A DNA stretch of 64,000 bases from Symbiodinium natans (taxonomy: Eukaryota > Sar > Dinophyceae > Suessiales > Symbiodiniaceae). Position 1 is the first letter of the stretch; every line of letters starts with the position of its first letter. Below, one piece after another: positions 47,312-57,623 of this stretch. The stretch lies in contig CAJNDS010002624.1 in NCBI GenBank assembly GCA_905221605.1, positions 1 to 64,000 of the forward strand, in the 5' to 3' direction. A program made the translations under genes and the position numbers. The notes below the pieces were generated by a model. The model saw only the letters and a program-made list of their open reading frames with translations. It searched no databases and had not been told where the DNA came from.

Positions 47312-48319
47312 GAAGATTGAGGGTTTAGAGCTGGTTGTCTTTTTCATCTGATCGGATCTCTAGGTCATCCGTTATCCCCAAAGACGGTATTGCAACTCAG
47401 AATCGAGGCCTTCTTTCCTAAACCCTTAACCCTAAGCCCTAAACCCTTCACCCTAAACCATGAATATTGATCCCTGAACCCTTAACCCTTAACCTTAACC
47501 CCGAAAGCCGCTCACCCGGGCTGGAGTGTCAGGCCTTACCTACGGTTTCAGGGTGTAGGGCTTCGGATGTCCGACTAAGACGTAGAACATCGGCTTCTGG
47601 GTTTAGGGTTTAGGGTTTAGGTCTTCTGGCCCTCCTCCAAGACGCATTTATGAAAGCCTTCTGAAACCTCGAGCCCTGAGGCCCCTAAACCCAAACCCTA
47701 AGCCCATCAAGCCCTGTAGCATTTTTGTGAAGCCCTAAGCCTAAGCCTATCCTCAACGCTATACACCCACAAAGCCTAAACAGAAAGGTGGTCGAGACGC
47801 AGCTGGGTCTCACAGAGAAGCTACAAGTGGCGCCTTGAGCTAAAGTTGTTTGCTTCTTGAGGTTCGTACCAGGTATTCAGCAGGGTTCTGGTAAGGCTAA
47901 CCCCTCAACCCTACACCCTAAAGCCTAAACCCTTGTGTAAGGGCTTTATGCGGGCGTGTTGGTGTGGTTCCCTAAAGCAGCAACCTCGAAAGCCCTCGCC
48001 CATCGAACCCTGAACCTCCTTCGGCCCCGCGGCCCAGGGTTTAGGGTTTAGGGTTTAGGGCTTAGGGTTTAACCCTAAACCCTAAACCCTAAATCACGGG
48101 TCTTTTGCCAACGTTTTTGTTGCCCCCCCCCCCCCCCCCCCCCAAAACCCCCAACCCCCCACCCCCAACCCTCCCAACGCTTTCAAGGTGCGGAAAGGGC
48201 TTCTTCTGGCCCAGACCCCCCCATTGGGCTCGAAACCCTGGGCCTGGGGCAGATGAGGGTTTCGACGCCCCCCCCCCCCTCATTCTTTCTCATCTTGAGT
48301 GGTTCGAGGGTGGGGGGGG

Positions 48320-48760
48320 AAACAAAAACATGAGCTGCACAAAAGTTAGGTTTTTTTGGTCAATCCGGGCCACTGCCTAGTTGGTTCTAGGGTGCGTTGG
48401 GGATTGGTTCGCGGTGGCGAAAGGCGGCAAGCGCTCGAATTGCAGTCTGAAGAATACTCATGCGGTTGTACGAGGATACCACCCGCCACTTTGTTTCGGA
48501 GTGTTGCGGGCCTGTTGAGAAAAGTGGAAGCATGAGGTTAACAAAATCAGGTTTGTTTGCTTTTGGCTGTTCGTGCCCGACAACAATAATCATGAGGTTA
48601 ATAAAAGTAGTTTGTTTTTTTAGCTGTTCGTGTCCGTTACGAGTGTGGGGTGGGGGAAAAACCCAGCAACATGAGGTTAACAAAAAAAGGTGTACTTGTT
48701 GGTTGTTCGTGCCCGAAAACAAAAACATGAGATTGTACGAGGATGCCCCTGGACCGCTCC
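48320..48760. repeat. Degenerate 60-80 base tandem repeat
   Basis: Units start with CATGAGGTTAACAAAA or a variant (48,329, 48,459, 48,531, 48,591, 48,671, 48,727) and contain GCTGTTCGTGCCCGA and AACAATAA. The 111-codon plus frame and 153-codon minus frame across it are repeat translations. Confidence 0.7.
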
Positions 48761-48830
48761 ATGACAGAGTGAGGTTGGGGGACAGGGCTTGCTGACGAGA
48801 AATGTAGACGTGGCTTTGTTTTTTTCTAGA

Positions 48831-48881
48831 GTCGAAACAGCGGCTCAACCAGACATTGCTTGACCAGGAGCTGCTGAAACC
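48831..48881 (+). other. Short island after a pyrimidine-rich acceptor (possible exon)
   Basis: TTTGTTTTTTTCTAG is followed by an open stretch reading SKQRLNQTLLDQELL and then a telomere-like array. The acceptor-like context makes it more credible than its length alone. Confidence 0.3.
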
Positions 48882-50021
48882 TAAACCCTATAAGGCCCAA
48901 ACCCTAAACCCTAAACCCTTCCTGTCCGAAAATCCTAGGCGAGAGCAGGGAAGATGGATGCCGATGACACCAAAGAAAGTGCGGAGGCACCCTGTTCTGG
49001 TGGATCTGAAAGGGGAGTTGTATTTAGGGTTTAGGGTTTATTTAGGTTTAGGGTTTTTGGGTGTTGGGTTTTGGGTTTTGGGTTTAGCGTTTAGGGTTTA
49101 GGGTTTAGGGTTTATTTCGGGTTTAGGGGAGTTGTATTTCGGGCCACCCATCAGCCCTGAAGAGAGCTGAAATCCCTATCAACCCTAAACCCTAAACCGT
49201 ACAGGGTCGTGGCCTCGGGCTTAGTAGCTGAGTGAGTACACGTTACACTTTTTTGGATACTACAATCCCCCTATAGAACTGAAAGCGTACACCTTTGGGA
49301 GGCTTATGAACTCAGCAACTAAGTTCAGGGTCTTGGGCTTCAGGGTCTTTGGGCTTCAGGGCCTGATAGACCCTAAACCCCAAACCCTAAATCCTAAACC
49401 CGCAATGAAGTCTTCACACTATATGTCGTCTACCTGCCAAAATTTCCTTGCTGCTGCATAGGCTTCATCGCATGTAGGCTTGTACCCAAAAGTAGACAAA
49501 TCTGTGTATACTAGAAACAGACAGAGAGTGGGAAAGAACAAGAGTAGGAGAGAGAGCCTGGAAGAGCGAGAGAGGGAAAGAAAACGAAGGAGAAGCACGT
49601 AGAAAAGCACATCCAAATCATTTAATATATGGGGTCGGAATGTTTACTACTGGTACTCCCTTAGGGTCCCTTCATAGTTGCACTATAATCGCCCCCAAAA
49701 CCCTATTCGAATCATTCAGGCCCCTTACCTGTGCTAAGCTCGCTAAACCCGAACGGCCCTAAACCCCAAAACCCCTGAACCCCAAATCCTAAACCCTAAG
49801 CCCTAAATCCTAAACCCTCAAGCCTTAAGGCCTCACCTGAAGCCCGAAGACATTTAGTTGATGGACACATTCCTGCATTGCCACACCATAATTTCGAGTT
49901 TAGGGTTTAGACTCTCGAGCTAGGTCCCACTTAAAACTCTTAAATGCAGAATTTTGTAACCCTAAACCCTAAACCCTAAACCCTAAACCCTAAACCCTAA
50001 ACCCTAAACCCTAAACCCCTG

Positions 50022-50162
50022 AAAGTTCCATGTTGGGCAGGCCTTGGAAGTGAGTGAAGCTTTCAAAGCTGCCATCCCCTGCATGACCGGCGGAGAGACC
50101 CCGACGCGATCAGAGAAGGGGTCATGGAACCGAAGGTTAGATGGGATTCTTGGCCGCATGGT
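50022..50162 (+). other. Open island of 46 codons (possible exon)
   Basis: The frame includes HVGQALEVSEAFKAAIPCMT and is open from a CCCTAAA array to a TTTAGGG array. It may be an upstream exon of the membrane-protein gene that starts its recognisable part at 50,713, but no join could be established. Confidence 0.35.
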
Positions 50163-50230
50163 TTAGGGTTTAGGGTTTAGGGTTTAGGGGTTTAGGGTTT
50201 CGGGTTTAGGGTTTAGGGTTTGAAGGTTTG

Positions 50231-50290
50231 CTTGGAGGTTCATGGTACTTGTGTAGTTAGAACCCACTTAGAAGCCCCTTAAGTGATTCT
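50231..50290. mobile_element. Partial family 1 MITE
   Basis: Left end CTTGGAGGTTCATGGTACTT and part of the middle (AAGCCCCTTAAG) match the family; the right half is missing. Confidence 0.5.
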
Positions 50291-50712
50291 TGGCCGCGAG
50301 AAGGTGGAGGGCTGGACAGTCTCCGAGTTTTGTTGGGTTGAGAGTCTGAGGGGGCCGCAGGGTTTAGGGTTTGGGGTTTAGGGGTTTAGGGTTTAGGGTT
50401 TAGGGTTTAGGGTTTAGGGTTTAGGGCATGAACCCTAAACCCTGACCTAGGGGTTTTAGGCATTTGGGTTGCTTCCGGGTTCAGGGCTAATGACTCAAGC
50501 GCAGTTGTCGAGTAAGGAATCTCTTTGGGGGTAGTCTAATCAGTATAAAGGTCAGGGTTTCTGGGATTCCCGAAGCAGTGAAATTCAAAGCTCAACCTTG
50601 CATTCCCCTACGAAACTGGACAAGCAGGCAAGGTTTTGCGGGTTTGGGGTGGATCCTCGATTCCTCGTTCACAGCCGTATATTCGACATGCTAACGGCTC
50701 ACATGCCCCAAG

Positions 50713-50828
50713 GTTTTCTGAGGTCGACTTCGAGCAAAGTGTTTGGAGCATTCCGATGGTTTCTGGACTGACGGATGTCGGCTTATTCGACCGGCTCTTC
50801 GCTGGTATGCTGGTCGCCCTAAACTTGG
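50713..50828 (+). CDS. Exon 1 (recognisable part) of a dinoflagellate multi-pass membrane protein
   Basis: Reads FSEVDFEQSVWSIPMV and then a first hydrophobic segment (GLFDRLFAGMLVALNL). The acceptor is taken at CCCCAAG|G (50,711-50,712); the frame is open further upstream to an ATG at 50,636, so the true start is uncertain. The donor is a GC site after the first base of a Gly codon (50,828|50,829). Joined to the exon at 59,831 it reads LNLG|MQSAFSWILL without a break. The family (unknown function, several membrane segments) is recognised from memory only. The intron that follows is 9,002 bases and contains the whole LTR retroelement. Confidence 0.65.
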
Positions 50829-51050
50829 GCATCTTGGGTGTGATTTTATCGCTCTTCTGGGGTTTAGGGTTTAGGGTTTAGGGTTTAAGGCTGTAGAGTT
50901 GGTATGAGTTGGTATGTCTGAACTTGGGTATTTGAGTTCTGGAGTCCAGACCTACTCCCCACTACTCCCGAAGGCTCCCTGAGCTTCCCTAAGGCTCCCC
51001 TAGATACTACGTACCTACCCCTTGAACCCCCCTCCCTTAAGAACCGGGTT

Positions 51051-51055
51051 TAGGG
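51051..51055. other. Target-site duplication TAGGG, left copy
   Basis: TAGGG immediately before the left terminal repeat matches TAGGG immediately after the right terminal repeat (59,739-59,743). Removing the element and one copy gives GGGTTTAGGGTTTAGGG, an uninterrupted telomere-like array. Confidence 0.8.
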
Positions 51056-51261
51056 TACGGGGGCAACCGAAAGGGAGAGGAAACCAACCCCAACAGTCGC
51101 CAGAGATTTCACCCTGAACCAACCAGCAAACAACAGGAACTCAAAACTTCTTTTTGCTACCAGGCGCATGGCCCAGTCTTGAGCCATGAAGATCAGCAGG
51201 TACATTGACCCTTCAACTTTCAACACCAACTCCTTTCTACAATACCAACTGCAGCTCCGCA
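51056..51261 (-). repeat. 3' LTR of the retroelement (206 bp)
   Basis: By eye identical to 59,533-59,738 over all 206 bases. On the coding (minus) strand it begins TGCGGAGC and ends GCCCCCGTA, so the termini are TG..TA. It follows the polypurine tract. A short minus-strand open frame inside it is not considered a gene. Confidence 0.9.
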
Positions 51262-51269
51262 CTCCCCCT
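51262..51269 (-). other. Polypurine tract AGGGGGAG
   Basis: On the minus strand AGGGGGAG ends exactly at the first base of the 3' LTR, the position of the plus-strand primer in LTR retroelements. Just upstream lies a palindrome (TCCTAGGA, three-base spacer, CCTAGGA) at 51,271-51,288. Confidence 0.75.
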
Positions 51270-51764
51270 GTCCTAGGATTTCCTAGGACACATTGGAGGT
51301 GCAGATCTTTGGCCAAAAACTGCCATTAGGGCAGCAGCCAGCTGCCTGAAATGCACATTATGGTTTTACGTCATCCAGGACGAATTTATAGCACATTGGC
51401 TAAACCCATTAACCACAGAGAATCTTTTTTCACCATGATCCTCTTGTCAGTGAAGACTCTTCGGTCTTCTTCACCACGAACCGTGGTCTTCGCTACGCAA
51501 AAAGCTACTGACTTCTACTATCAGGGATTTCCATACCCTTAATAGTAACCACCGCATTTTCAGCACATTGGCTGTTCCAGCGCACCTGTCTTCTGAAAGA
51601 GAAAAACCATCCCTTCATCCATACCATCCAGTCACTTCTTCTTCCGATGGGTATCGATACTGAGGTGAAGTCGCAGCAGAACATACTCTAGGTCCGACAC
51701 TGTAAGAACAGGATCCTGCACGCACCTTTGAATTGAGGATACCAATCCCTCTCTCTTCGCGTCC
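51270..51764 (-). other. 3' untranslated region of the retroelement
   Basis: About 495 bases between the last ORF and the polypurine tract. Contains the palindrome at 51,271-51,288 and a repeated phrase AGCACATTGGCT (51,391 and 51,562). No pol-like sequence is seen. Confidence 0.6.
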
Positions 51765-53363
51765 TCAATCGCTTGGCAAGATTGACCCCAGCTCTGCACC
51801 CACAGCGGTAGACGCTTGCGCATCCACATCAGAGGAACGATCCTTTTCCTCAGGACCTTTCACCACTACCACCTCTTCCTTCTTGGGGCTTGGACTTTTC
51901 TCCTTCTTCTTCGTCTTTCCCACGACGCTTGACTTTGTGCGCATTCTCGAAGAGGCTTTTTCCCCTGCAGAAACCACCGCATTGGATGATGATCCACCCT
52001 TCTCAATGATCGCCGGCATCTTCTTCGGCTTTGGAACCATGAGAGTATACGGATCCTCGCTAGCTGCAGTTTTCCTCTTCTTTTTGACCTTTTTCACCCC
52101 TTCCTCAACGGCAACATCCGTCTCCGAAGTTTCAACCACCTCCTTTTCGGCAGGAATATCCTTGTTGGACTCCCTTTCTAGGGACCTCTTTTTTCCCCTT
52201 TTGGGATCTCTGTCTTCTTCAACATTGGCTCGCTCAAACCATATCCTCAGGTCATTGACCCATTCTTCCACCTCCGCCAGCGAAACCTCATACGACTTCA
52301 CTATTTCGTGAAGTTCTAGTGTAGACAACATACCAGTGGTCCATGAGCACCATTCTCTATCCATCTGTTCAGCGTCTCCCTTGAACTTCAGGAGTTTGAA
52401 CACTGGGTCCGCCTCTGCACGAGCCAAATCTGACTTGCCATTGGACATAAATGAAATCGCCTCCATCAACAGTTCCACCATTTTGGTATCATCGTCATAA
52501 ACCATGAAATCCTCCTCATCTTCATCGAATCGTTCAGGAGAGATCTCCTTTTCTCCACCTTTTGCGCCAGAACTTCTCCTTGGACCATCCCTTGGGGGCG
52601 TCCTTGGAGACCTTGGCCTCTGTTCATCCAGCGGATCACCATGCTCAAAGACACACTTGTCCCCATAACGGCACTTCCCAGACTGAGCAAACTGGATACA
52701 CCTTACACCAGTTGCATCATGTGAGAACTTACACTCCTTTCCAGAGAAGCAGTGTCTCCCAGCCACATAGTACTTGCACCAATACGATTGCAGCACCACA
52801 TCATCTTCTGAATGGATGAATTTGCAGTGTTCACCAAATTTGCAGCGATCTTTTCCCCTGCTGAACCAATAGCAGAAGCCTTTCTTCCTCTTCTCCAAAC
52901 GCTCCGCCTCGTACCGGTCCATAGGGCGATTCTGCTCTACATGAACATTGCCACGTACCGGAGAACTGCTCCCCTCACCCAAGGTGCTATCAGTATCTGA
53001 TGCTTGGAGTACAGCTGGAAAACCTGGCCTTGGTCCTACCACCTTCATGATTGGTTTTCCGCCAGCTCCTGAGCCACGCTGAGACGATCCAAAAACATTG
53101 AATATTTTCACGAAGGCCTTTCTAGTGCCGATCTTCTGCACCCTTTTGATTGGATGTTTCATTGCTCCAACCTTGCATCCAGATACATTCAAACGACACA
53201 ACCTCCTATACCCAGCTGTATATCCCTTTTTCCAAAGAGCCATAAGAATTCTAGAGGCAGTAACATTCTCCACCTCTACCTTTTCCAACTGTCCCTCACT
53301 TTCCGGAACAAACCCATCCAACCCATCCATATCTGAAGACCTTTCCATCTTTTTTGACACCAC
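51765..53363 (-). CDS. Retroelement ORF5: triple CCCH zinc-finger protein (532 aa)
   Basis: ATG at 53,363. Residues about 164-240 hold three CCCH fingers: CYWFSRGKDRCKFGEHCKFIH (spacing C-x9-C-x5-C-x3-H), CKYYVAGRHCFSGKECKFSH and CIQFAQSGKCRYGDKCVFEH (both C-x8-C-x5-C-x3-H). CCCH fingers usually bind single-stranded RNA, so a nucleocapsid-like role is inferred. An acidic segment with DEDEEDF follows, then helical sequence and a Lys-rich tail (KKVKKKRK, a likely nuclear localisation signal). It is in the same frame as ORF4, separated by one TGA and eight codons, so it may be the C-terminal part of one polyprotein. No enzyme motif is visible. Confidence 0.75.
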   Translation of the reverse strand: MVSKKMERSSDMDGLDGFVPESEGQLEKVEVENVTASRILMALWKKGYTAGYRRLCRLNVSGCKVGAMKHPIKRVQKIGTRKAFVKIFNVFGSSQRGSGAGGKPIMKVVGPRPGFPAVLQASDTDSTLGEGSSSPVRGNVHVEQNRPMDRYEAERLEKRKKGFCYWFSRGKDRCKFGEHCKFIHSEDDVVLQSYWCKYYVAGRHCFSGKECKFSHDATGVRCIQFAQSGKCRYGDKCVFEHGDPLDEQRPRSPRTPPRDGPRRSSGAKGGEKEISPERFDEDEEDFMVYDDDTKMVELLMEAISFMSNGKSDLARAEADPVFKLLKFKGDAEQMDREWCSWTTGMLSTLELHEIVKSYEVSLAEVEEWVNDLRIWFERANVEEDRDPKRGKKRSLERESNKDIPAEKEVVETSETDVAVEEGVKKVKKKRKTAASEDPYTLMVPKPKKMPAIIEKGGSSSNAVVSAGEKASSRMRTKSSVVGKTKKKEKSPSPKKEEVVVVKGPEEKDRSSDVDAQASTAVGAELGSILPSD

Positions 53364-53387
53364 TTCGTCGAGGTAGTCTTCAGAGAT

Positions 53388-55409
53388 TCAGGGTAAGTTC
53401 CTCTTAGAGGAAAAATCGTCACCATTGTCTGGTCCTTCACCAGGATACCCCTTCGTGCTGTCAAAGATCCTACCAGTCGTGCGGTCCTGCGTAGAGAAAT
53501 CCCAGTTGGAAGCAACGCGAGAGTACACTGACCACAAGAACATCCTTGTGCCAGCCAATCTTGACGAACCACTGGATGTCTCCTCTTCTGGAGAAACTTC
53601 TGGCGCTTTGCCATCCCTTCCAGTGTCACCAATTGTCTCACCTCCAGCATCTTCAATGGGAATCAGGGATTCATTGTTCCCTTGATCAAGTACCGCATCT
53701 TCCTGTCCAAGAATCTCCAGCACCGTTGTTGAAGGATCCACTTCCTCATCAGCATCGTCGTCCATCCTGTTCCAGAGAACCTCCAATTGATCAGCGCATG
53801 TCGCCGCCTGAAGGAACTCCATCAATTGAGCCTTCCCGCGCTGCCAGAGAAATTCCGAATTCACCACTGACCCTTGGCCTCCTAGGGTAAGGAACGGAGC
53901 AACCAATTTGGCTACCCTCGCCATAAGTTCAACGTGAACTTCCATGCCTGGACTGCGACTCCAATCGTAGGCAATTGCCTCCATAGCAGTTCCAAACTTA
54001 TCAGTATTTCTGAATTCCCCTTCCAGACCAGGAGACAGCAATGCACCCATCACCGAGAGAGGATAATTTCCCACCACTGGCAAGCACGGATTGTCATGGA
54101 ACGAATGATGCAAATCACCATAATATCCTTGATCTCTCCTTTGAAAAAGGAGTGTCCCAGTCCCTAGCTGGGCATTCAATTCATCCACTTGAACCATTTC
54201 AGCACATATCCTCTGTGCCGCAGTCGCTATTGCCGGCCAGATGGTACGATCGGTCAAACCGCGACGCATAACCCAATCAGTTGTTGGCGACTGAATCAGC
54301 GTTCGTGGATCATACACCATAACCACCATTGTACCATCATCCATTAACTGATCAGCATCGTCCTCCAGTGCCAGGTTCAAATCCTGTTCGCTTGCACCTT
54401 CGGATGACATGCTAATAACCAAATTTCGATCCATCTTATTGGACCCCTTCTGACAGTCCCTTTGCCCCACAGGCAACTTGCCGACAGCAACCTTCCAATA
54501 AATCCGATTCAGAAGGCCTTTAGTAAGCAATTGCTGAGGGTCCTTCTTCACCGGACGAACATCCAATGTCTTCGCACCATCACCACGGAGTTCATTGCTC
54601 CCACCTTCTCCTTCTTTTTGGTCAGTCTCCTCGCCAGAAATTTGCACTGCTCCTTCCAGCGCCGTCTCCTGTCCAGCCACTTCTTGCCCAGGAAGAACTT
54701 GAGCGCTTTCAGATACATTCACCTGTCCAGCAACACCCTGCCCAGGTAAAACCTCATCCGTGGAGCCCACCGCCAGCGAACCAACTATAACTGAGCCATC
54801 CCTTGCTCTTTTTTGAGACTGTTCAGTTCGACGAGAAGGTTGTGGTAGCGAAAAAACTTGAGAAGTCACTTCTTGGCGGGTCTCCCCCCGCGACGCTTTG
54901 TCGCGCCCTTCGCCAAGGTGAACCGATTTTTTCTGCCCATCATTGGGGCTTGAAGAACCAGCCATTGGAACATTGCCACGCATTGCAGTTCTTTGTGAAT
55001 CCCTTTCGCGCAAAAAGATTTCCCTCAGGTGTCTCGCGCTGTTGGTTTCTTCCTCGCTTGAATCACCTGAGGAATCTGCATAGGAGACCAAAGCTCCCGT
55101 TTGATCATCATCATCCACCAAATCTGCCCACGCTCTGCTGAATGGGTACGACAAACCACCACGGGGCTTTACTGGTTCCAGCGGCTTTGGCTTTTCCACC
55201 ACTTCCGCCGGCTGCACTCGCCGTTGTGAGCGAGAGCGTGGCACCTGTCGCACCTGTTTTTTATACAGCAAGGGCCTTCCCCGGTTCCCCTTTTCACAGG
55301 GTTTGATCTTGACCGATACGCCTTTGTTGGCGGGTTCACCGGTGGCATTCCAACTCCCACCAATCGCAACCTCTGCACGCACAGCCGGGATCTCTGCGCA
55401 AGCGTCCAT
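53388..55409 (-). CDS. Retroelement ORF4: large acidic protein, no recognised domain (673 aa)
   Basis: Frame open from upstream of ATG 55,409 to TGA at 53,390-53,388. The start is a basic, Arg/Lys-rich stretch, followed by acidic and Gln-rich linkers (PGQGVAGQ, PGQEVAGQ). A more globular part at about residues 350-560 includes MRRGLTDRTIWPAIATAAQR and EFLWQRGKAQLMEFLQAATC and is alpha-helix-like, possibly a capsid-type region by position only. I found no protease DTG/DSG, integrase or reverse-transcriptase YxDD motif. The N-terminal 80 codons overlap ORF3 in another frame. The stop context is CCC TGA ATC; a CGA-to-TGA change would fuse it to ORF5. Confidence 0.65.
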   Translation of the reverse strand: MDACAEIPAVRAEVAIGGSWNATGEPANKGVSVKIKPCEKGNRGRPLLYKKQVRQVPRSRSQRRVQPAEVVEKPKPLEPVKPRGGLSYPFSRAWADLVDDDDQTGALVSYADSSGDSSEEETNSARHLREIFLRERDSQRTAMRGNVPMAGSSSPNDGQKKSVHLGEGRDKASRGETRQEVTSQVFSLPQPSRRTEQSQKRARDGSVIVGSLAVGSTDEVLPGQGVAGQVNVSESAQVLPGQEVAGQETALEGAVQISGEETDQKEGEGGSNELRGDGAKTLDVRPVKKDPQQLLTKGLLNRIYWKVAVGKLPVGQRDCQKGSNKMDRNLVISMSSEGASEQDLNLALEDDADQLMDDGTMVVMVYDPRTLIQSPTTDWVMRRGLTDRTIWPAIATAAQRICAEMVQVDELNAQLGTGTLLFQRRDQGYYGDLHHSFHDNPCLPVVGNYPLSVMGALLSPGLEGEFRNTDKFGTAMEAIAYDWSRSPGMEVHVELMARVAKLVAPFLTLGGQGSVVNSEFLWQRGKAQLMEFLQAATCADQLEVLWNRMDDDADEEVDPSTTVLEILGQEDAVLDQGNNESLIPIEDAGGETIGDTGRDGKAPEVSPEEETSSGSSRLAGTRMFLWSVYSRVASNWDFSTQDRTTGRIFDSTKGYPGEGPDNGDDFSSKRNLP

Positions 55410-55912
55410 GCGTCACGGTACTTGCCGGTGTCGAAAATCTCTCGATAAGACCCTCGCGGCATCTCCTTTGTACCAGGACCTTCAGCTTCACGCACCTGAG
55501 AGATAGTTCTCACCCCATCTCTTCCAGCTTCTCGGCTTCCAGAAGATTGCTCCATGCGTACCGACGCGTTGGTAGAAACAGCCACATCCGGCGACATTGG
55601 CCGGTACTGAACACCACCCACCAATTGCAGAATTTTGCAGGCCGTCACCTTGTTAACTCCTTTTTCCACCAAATCCTCCACAAAGATATACTCTTGTAGC
55701 TCTTTGACGTTGGTGACACCCAGCTTGATCATAACATCACTTACGTGAGGTGTATACACCCACAAGTGGTTGTTGCGAGCCATCCAATGTTCTATTGGCT
55801 CTTCAGGATCCTGAAGACGTACCGCGGTAGACGCTGCCACCGAATCCTTTTTTTTGTACCTCTCCATCCGTTCCATCCAGTGTATCACCTTCACCGATTT
55901 CCTGTGACACAT
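55169..55912 (-). CDS. Retroelement ORF3: SAM-like region and cysteine-rich tail (247 aa)
   Basis: This is the only retroelement ORF out of frame with the others. Residues about 49-100 (VSDVMIKLGVTNVKELQEYI, then FVEDLVEKGVNKVTACKILQ) resemble a SAM or helix-hairpin fold, by eye only. The tail has C-D-R-C-H-A-L-A-H-N-G-E-C (55,214-55,255), a C-x2-C-x4-H-x3-C pattern one residue short of a retroviral zinc knuckle. The first 37 codons overlap ORF2; the switch is best placed at a run of eight A on the coding strand (55,847-55,854), where seven A would keep frame. The ATG is therefore probably not a real start. The return to the ORF4 frame lies between 55,409 and 55,169. Confidence 0.55.
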   Translation of the reverse strand: MCHRKSVKVIHWMERMERYKKKDSVAASTAVRLQDPEEPIEHWMARNNHLWVYTPHVSDVMIKLGVTNVKELQEYIFVEDLVEKGVNKVTACKILQLVGGVQYRPMSPDVAVSTNASVRMEQSSGSREAGRDGVRTISQVREAEGPGTKEMPRGSYREIFDTGKYRDAWTLAQRSRLCVQRLRLVGVGMPPVNPPTKAYRSRSNPVKRGTGEGPCCIKNRCDRCHALAHNGECSRRKWWKSQSRWNQ

Positions 55913-57512
55913 TGGTCATTTGCAGCGCTTTTGGTGCCGAGGATGACGAAGATTCTGCTCCCCCACTTACCGGTGGTTGAAAGGCGTTCCTGTCGGGAAT
56001 CTCCAATCCTCTTCCCCTTTGAAATGACACATGGTTCGCCAAATTCACCAGATGCTTCAATTGGGCCAGTCGTTCTTCAGACATTTCTTCGTGAGAGTAC
56101 TTGCAGCCATATCGCACGCGACATCTCCCTTTAAGGTAGTAGTCGAAGCAGCAATGATGGAACCCTGCTTCCCTTAGGGCCTTCCGAGACGCATTGTCCC
56201 AGGATCTGCCGGGCTCCCAAGTCCCTTCCAAAACCGCCTTTTCATCGTGCGAGTATCTGCAGGAATTTCCATATTTACAACCTTCTCCTTGGTTGTAATA
56301 CAGACACATCTGCCTCTTTGGCTCGACTGACACCGACTCACCCTTTGATGCACCTTTACCAAAGTTGTACTTGGCTCTGAAAGCTGAATCCTCCCGCTCC
56401 TGCTGTGCCTCATCCACTGTGCCTTCTTCCGTAGGAGGGTCACCAATGTCCCCATCCTCGTCTCCAGCTTTTTGGCTGTTCTTTGGCTCAGTTGGTCCTC
56501 CTCCTGGCCAACCTTCACCATAACGACGATGTTCATAGGAACACTCATCTCCATTGCGACACCTTCCCTGATTGAAAAACTTGCACAGTTTACTGTACCC
56601 CGGCGACACAGTTTTTGGCGTCAGGTGAGCTTTCTTGTACTGATCGGGATCCATGTAGGCTTCCATTGGCTTGTTCTCCCTTTTACTCATGGATTCCACT
56701 GCACCATCAAGCTCCTGCAAAAATCGCTTGGTGTCCAGCCAAAGCGCGTTCCAAAGTTCATCTTTGCCTTGACTCAGCAACGTTGCCACCGCTTCACCCA
56801 CAACTGGTCGACTAAATCTCCTTTTCCTACACGCCAGTTCGTAGAGCGCGTTGTGGTACTGTTTTCGGGAAAAGGTGGTTGTCTTTCCCAAGCCTGCGCC
56901 TTCTGCACCATCGGGCTTCCAACCATCACTTTGCAAGATGCCATACGCACGCCGAGCTTCAGCATCCAGGAATGCATGGTCTGCAACACACTCCTGTATC
57001 TCATCCATTGTACGACCCAACAGCATCCCAGTGATTTTGCCCACATAGGCCTTATCAGCCTTTCCATCCTCAAGAAGAGCTCTATAGATCTTTTCTCCAT
57101 AGAGTTGCCTTTCCTCTCGTTCTTCTGAGGATAACTCCTGATCAGCAAACCATTCATCGGATTGCTCTTCCTCCCATTTCCAGTCCCATTGACTGTTGGA
57201 ATCTTGGTACCATTGACCAGCATACCATGAATCTGTCCACCACGTACTCCAGCCGCTGTCTTTCCATTTGCGCAGCGTCGAAGAAGAGTCCTCCTCGTCC
57301 TCTTCCAAAACCAGGAAGGTGTCCAAGATCACGGTACCATCATCTTCCACTCTTTTCACTGTTCCATTGACAGTATCACCAAATTTGAATAGATGTGTGT
57401 TCTTCCCTTCTGCAGGAATCAATACATTCACATCGCCATGGTCCAAAAAGGCTCCATACCCATTGATGCAGCGCACTAGACCAACGATCTGATCTTTTTT
57501 TGTTGATAGCAA
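55803..57512 (-). CDS. Retroelement ORF2: S1-like domain plus three CCCH zinc fingers (569 aa)
   Basis: Residues about 4-65 resemble an S1/OB nucleic-acid-binding domain (IVGLVRCINGYGAFLDHGDV, then GDTVNGTVKRVEDDGTVIL). A Trp-rich segment follows (WSTWWTDSWYAGQWYQD). Three CCCH fingers lie at about 310-330 (CKFFNQGRCRNGDECSYEH), 403-423 (CLYYNQGEGCKYGNSCRYSH) and 454-474 (CFDYYLKGRCRVRYGCKYSH), each C-x8-C-x5-C-x3-H. It is in the same frame as ORF1, 111 bases downstream. A protein-like stretch in the neighbouring frame (57,712-57,476, with VSGPDDTEMVSEEHAKKVP) bridges the gap, so ATG 57,512 may be only an internal Met of one polyprotein. Confidence 0.75.
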   Translation of the reverse strand: MLSTKKDQIVGLVRCINGYGAFLDHGDVNVLIPAEGKNTHLFKFGDTVNGTVKRVEDDGTVILDTFLVLEEDEEDSSSTLRKWKDSGWSTWWTDSWYAGQWYQDSNSQWDWKWEEEQSDEWFADQELSSEEREERQLYGEKIYRALLEDGKADKAYVGKITGMLLGRTMDEIQECVADHAFLDAEARRAYGILQSDGWKPDGAEGAGLGKTTTFSRKQYHNALYELACRKRRFSRPVVGEAVATLLSQGKDELWNALWLDTKRFLQELDGAVESMSKRENKPMEAYMDPDQYKKAHLTPKTVSPGYSKLCKFFNQGRCRNGDECSYEHRRYGEGWPGGGPTEPKNSQKAGDEDGDIGDPPTEEGTVDEAQQEREDSAFRAKYNFGKGASKGESVSVEPKRQMCLYYNQGEGCKYGNSCRYSHDEKAVLEGTWEPGRSWDNASRKALREAGFHHCCFDYYLKGRCRVRYGCKYSHEEMSEERLAQLKHLVNLANHVSFQRGRGLEIPDRNAFQPPVSGGAESSSSSAPKALQMTNVSQEIGEGDTLDGTDGEVQKKGFGGSVYRGTSSGS

Positions 57513-57623
57513 TGCTCCCCAGGTGTATCCAAGGCTCCCGCTCTGGGCACTTTCTTTGCATGCTCTTCAGAAACCATCTCTGTATCATCGGGTCCTGAAA
57601 CATCCTTTGTTTCCACCTTTGGG

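Noticed and set aside
48387-48848. 153-codon minus-strand gene
   Set aside because: Coincides with a degenerate tandem repeat; the peptide repeats the same phrases at the repeat period.
51050-51316. 88-codon and 84-codon minus frames in the LTR regions (also 59,485-59,739)
   Set aside because: They are the same LTR sequence translated twice; an LTR is expected to be regulatory, and the frames run into different flanks.
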